Shown piece by piece: positions 62,821 through 64,000 of a stretch of 64,000 nucleotides of DNA. A model generated the notes under the pieces. That model saw only the letters and a list, made by a program, of their open reading frames with translations. It was not told the DNA's origin and searched no databases. The stretch's first letter is position 1, and each line of letters starts with the position of its first letter. The stretch is from assembly GCF_000295955.2 (NCBI RefSeq), contig NZ_ALXE01000048.1:1-64000 (forward strand), in the 5' to 3' direction. This stretch comes from Pantoea sp. A4 (lineage in GTDB: Bacteria > Pseudomonadota > Gammaproteobacteria > Enterobacterales > Enterobacteriaceae). Made by a program: the position numbers and the translations under genes.

Positions 62821-62851
62821 TTCACACCGCTGCTTCAACCAGCGGTGTGAA
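62821..62851. terminator. Hairpin between convergent ygfZ and yqfA
   Basis: Perfect 12-bp stem TTCACACCGCTG/CAGCGGTGTGAA with a seven-base loop in the 48-bp gap. No long T run, so it may be a weak bidirectional terminator. Confidence 0.6.
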
Positions 62852-62860
62852 TAAAACCAT

Positions 62861-63514
62861 TTAATTCACATAGAAGTAAATGGCGCAGAAATGGCAGATG
62901 CTGCCACCCAGCACAAACCCGTGCCAGATCGCGTGGTTATAAGGGATGCGGCGCGCCACATAGAAGATCACCCCCAGCGAATAGACAATTCCACCCGCAG
63001 CCAGCAGCCACACGCCACCCGCAGAAAGCCGGGTCGCCAGTTGATAAATGACAATCAGCGACAGCCATCCCATCCCCAGATAGGTGATTAACGAGAGTGC
63101 CTTAAAGCGATGGGCAATCGTCAGCTTGAAGATGATCCCCAGCAGTGCCAGCCCCCAGATCACCACCATCAACCCATGGGCTAGCGGTGACTTGAGCCCC
63201 ACCAGCAAGAACGGGGTATAGGTGCCGGCAATCAGTAAGTAGATGGCACAGTGGTCAAATTTTTTCAGCCATATTTTTGCCCGCTGATGCGGGATAGCGT
63301 GATACAGCGTCGACGCGAGAAACAGCAAAATCATACTGCCGCCGTAGAGGCTGTAACTGGTGATAGCAGTGATATCCGCGCGCATCTCAGTGGCCTGAGT
63401 CAGCAGTAACACCAGACCGACAATGCCAAACACACAGCCAATACCGTGACTGATGCTGTTGGCAATCTCCTCGGCCAGCGAGTATCCACGGGCGATTAAA
63501 CGGTTTTCTGTCAT
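62861..63514 (-). CDS. yqfA: Hemolysin III / PAQR-family membrane protein TrhA (YqfA)
   Basis: 217-residue protein with seven hydrophobic segments and the PAQR pattern: Ser-His in EIANSISHGIG, His in STLYHAIP, and a late His pair (HAIWHGFVLGGSICHF). E. coli YqfA has been linked to membrane energetics and fatty-acid metabolism. No direct evidence of haemolytic activity. Next to ygfZ, as in E. coli; yqfB, bglA and ygfF, which follow there, are absent here. Confidence 0.9.
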   Translation of the reverse strand: MTENRLIARGYSLAEEIANSISHGIGCVFGIVGLVLLLTQATEMRADITAITSYSLYGGSMILLFLASTLYHAIPHQRAKIWLKKFDHCAIYLLIAGTYTPFLLVGLKSPLAHGLMVVIWGLALLGIIFKLTIAHRFKALSLITYLGMGWLSLIVIYQLATRLSAGGVWLLAAGGIVYSLGVIFYVARRIPYNHAIWHGFVLGGSICHFCAIYFYVN

Positions 63515-63701
63515 AACAATTACGTCCTGCCGCAGTTGTTGGGGATTTTCTGCACAACAGAGTAGCGAAGAATTATTTCAGAGTACACTTGTACGCTTAA
63601 ATTAAATTATGAATGCTTGTTACTGCTCAACCTGATTAGAATAGCCGTTGTGGATGAAGGTAAAATTGCAGCGGATGATGGAAAGTGGCGTGGGAAACAA
63701 T

Positions 63702-63741
63702 GCGGGCAGCATCGCTGTCACGATGCTGCCCGCTGTTTTTT
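63702..63741 (+). terminator. Strong hairpin with + strand T run between yqfA and gcvP
   Basis: A perfect 13-bp stem GCGGGCAGCATCG/CGATGCTGCCCGC with a six-base loop, followed on the + strand by TGTTTTTT. Both neighbouring genes are on the - strand, where only GCATTGTTT follows the stem. It may end gcvP on the - strand weakly, or a + strand transcript not annotated here. Confidence 0.6.
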
Positions 63742-63772
63742 ATCCCTGATAAATCAGGGGAGTAAAAGCAAA

Positions 63773-64000
63773 TTACTGATAATCGCTCATCGGCACGCAG
63801 GCGCAGAACAGGTTACGGTCACCGAACACATCGTCCAGCCGTTTCACCGTTGGCCAGTATTTATTTTCACTGCCTGCCGGGAAGACCGCCAGTTCGCGGC
63901 TATAGGCATGTTGCCAGTCGCCAACGATTTCACGCTGCGTATGCGGTGCATTTACCAGCGGGTTATCGTCTTTCGGCCATTCACCATCAGCAACACGGTC
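63773..64000 (-). CDS. gcvP: Glycine dehydrogenase (decarboxylating) GcvP, C-terminal end
   Basis: The last 75 codons of the P protein of the glycine cleavage system; the rest lies beyond the right edge. The translation ends ...WPTVKRLDDVFGDRNLFCACVPMSDYQ, spread over the final residues, matching the conserved GcvP C-terminus. It is a PLP enzyme that decarboxylates glycine and loads the aminomethyl group on GcvH. Confidence 0.95.
   Translation of the reverse strand, partial: DRVADGEWPKDDNPLVNAPHTQREIVGDWQHAYSRELAVFPAGSENKYWPTVKRLDDVFGDRNLFCACVPMSDYQ

Noticed and set aside
63647..63752. Possible 31-codon + strand peptide gene overlapping the hairpin before gcvP
   Set aside because: No convincing Shine-Dalgarno, and most of its codons form the terminator-like hairpin.

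Overview
The window is chromosomal DNA from a gammaproteobacterium of the order Enterobacterales. Protein sequences and gene order point to the Erwiniaceae side (Pantoea/Erwinia-like); this is an inference from similarity to remembered E. coli proteins, not from a search. The backbone follows the E. coli order: fMet tRNA, amiC/argA, ptrA, ppdC-ygdB-ppdB-ppdA-thyA-lgt, ptsP-rppH, mutH, ygdR, tas, lplT-aas, galR, lysA/lysR, lysS-prfB-recJ-dsbC-xerD, fldB, cptA-sdhE, ygfZ, yqfA, gcvP.

Layout. 0-6 kb: cell-wall amidase, arginine biosynthesis and protease III. The recC, recB and recD genes that flank ptrA in E. coli are absent from both sides. 6-12.5 kb: a four-gene pseudopilin-like cluster with stop/start overlaps, thyA-lgt, and ptsP-rppH. 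12.5-13.2 kb: a gene-free interval rich in DnaA boxes, at the position of the replication regulator DARS2. 13.2-19 kb: mutH, a small lipoprotein, tas and the lysophospholipid acylation pair lplT-aas.

19-48 kb is the accessory part, inserted between aas and galR, where E. coli has only the sRNA genes omrA and omrB. It holds an MdtABC/MuxABC-type RND efflux operon with its own outer-membrane factor, a second complete AcrAB/MexAB-type tripartite operon, a small ribbon-helix-helix protein, an OmrA/B-like sRNA, an AT-rich gene for a 2918-residue toxin/effector-like protein, an FtsI (PBP3) paralogue, a second OmrA/B-like sRNA and a BisC-type molybdoenzyme. The giant gene is bracketed by two nearly identical 52-bp palindromic direct repeats, so it looks like a discrete insertion between the two sRNA genes. 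Its protein has a lethal-factor-like HExxH...E metallopeptidase signature, three tandem repeats of about 205 residues, a Ser/Gly linker, a possible cysteine-protease-like region and hydrophobic segments. It is the best candidate for an undescribed system here.

48-64 kb returns to conserved backbone: galR, lysine biosynthesis and its regulator, an MFS exporter, lysS-prfB (with the programmed +1 frameshift), recJ-dsbC-xerD, fldB, an AT-rich orphan gene pair, the flavinylation factor sdhE with cptA, ygfZ, yqfA and the 3' end of gcvP. No CRISPR array, insertion sequence, rRNA or prophage was seen.
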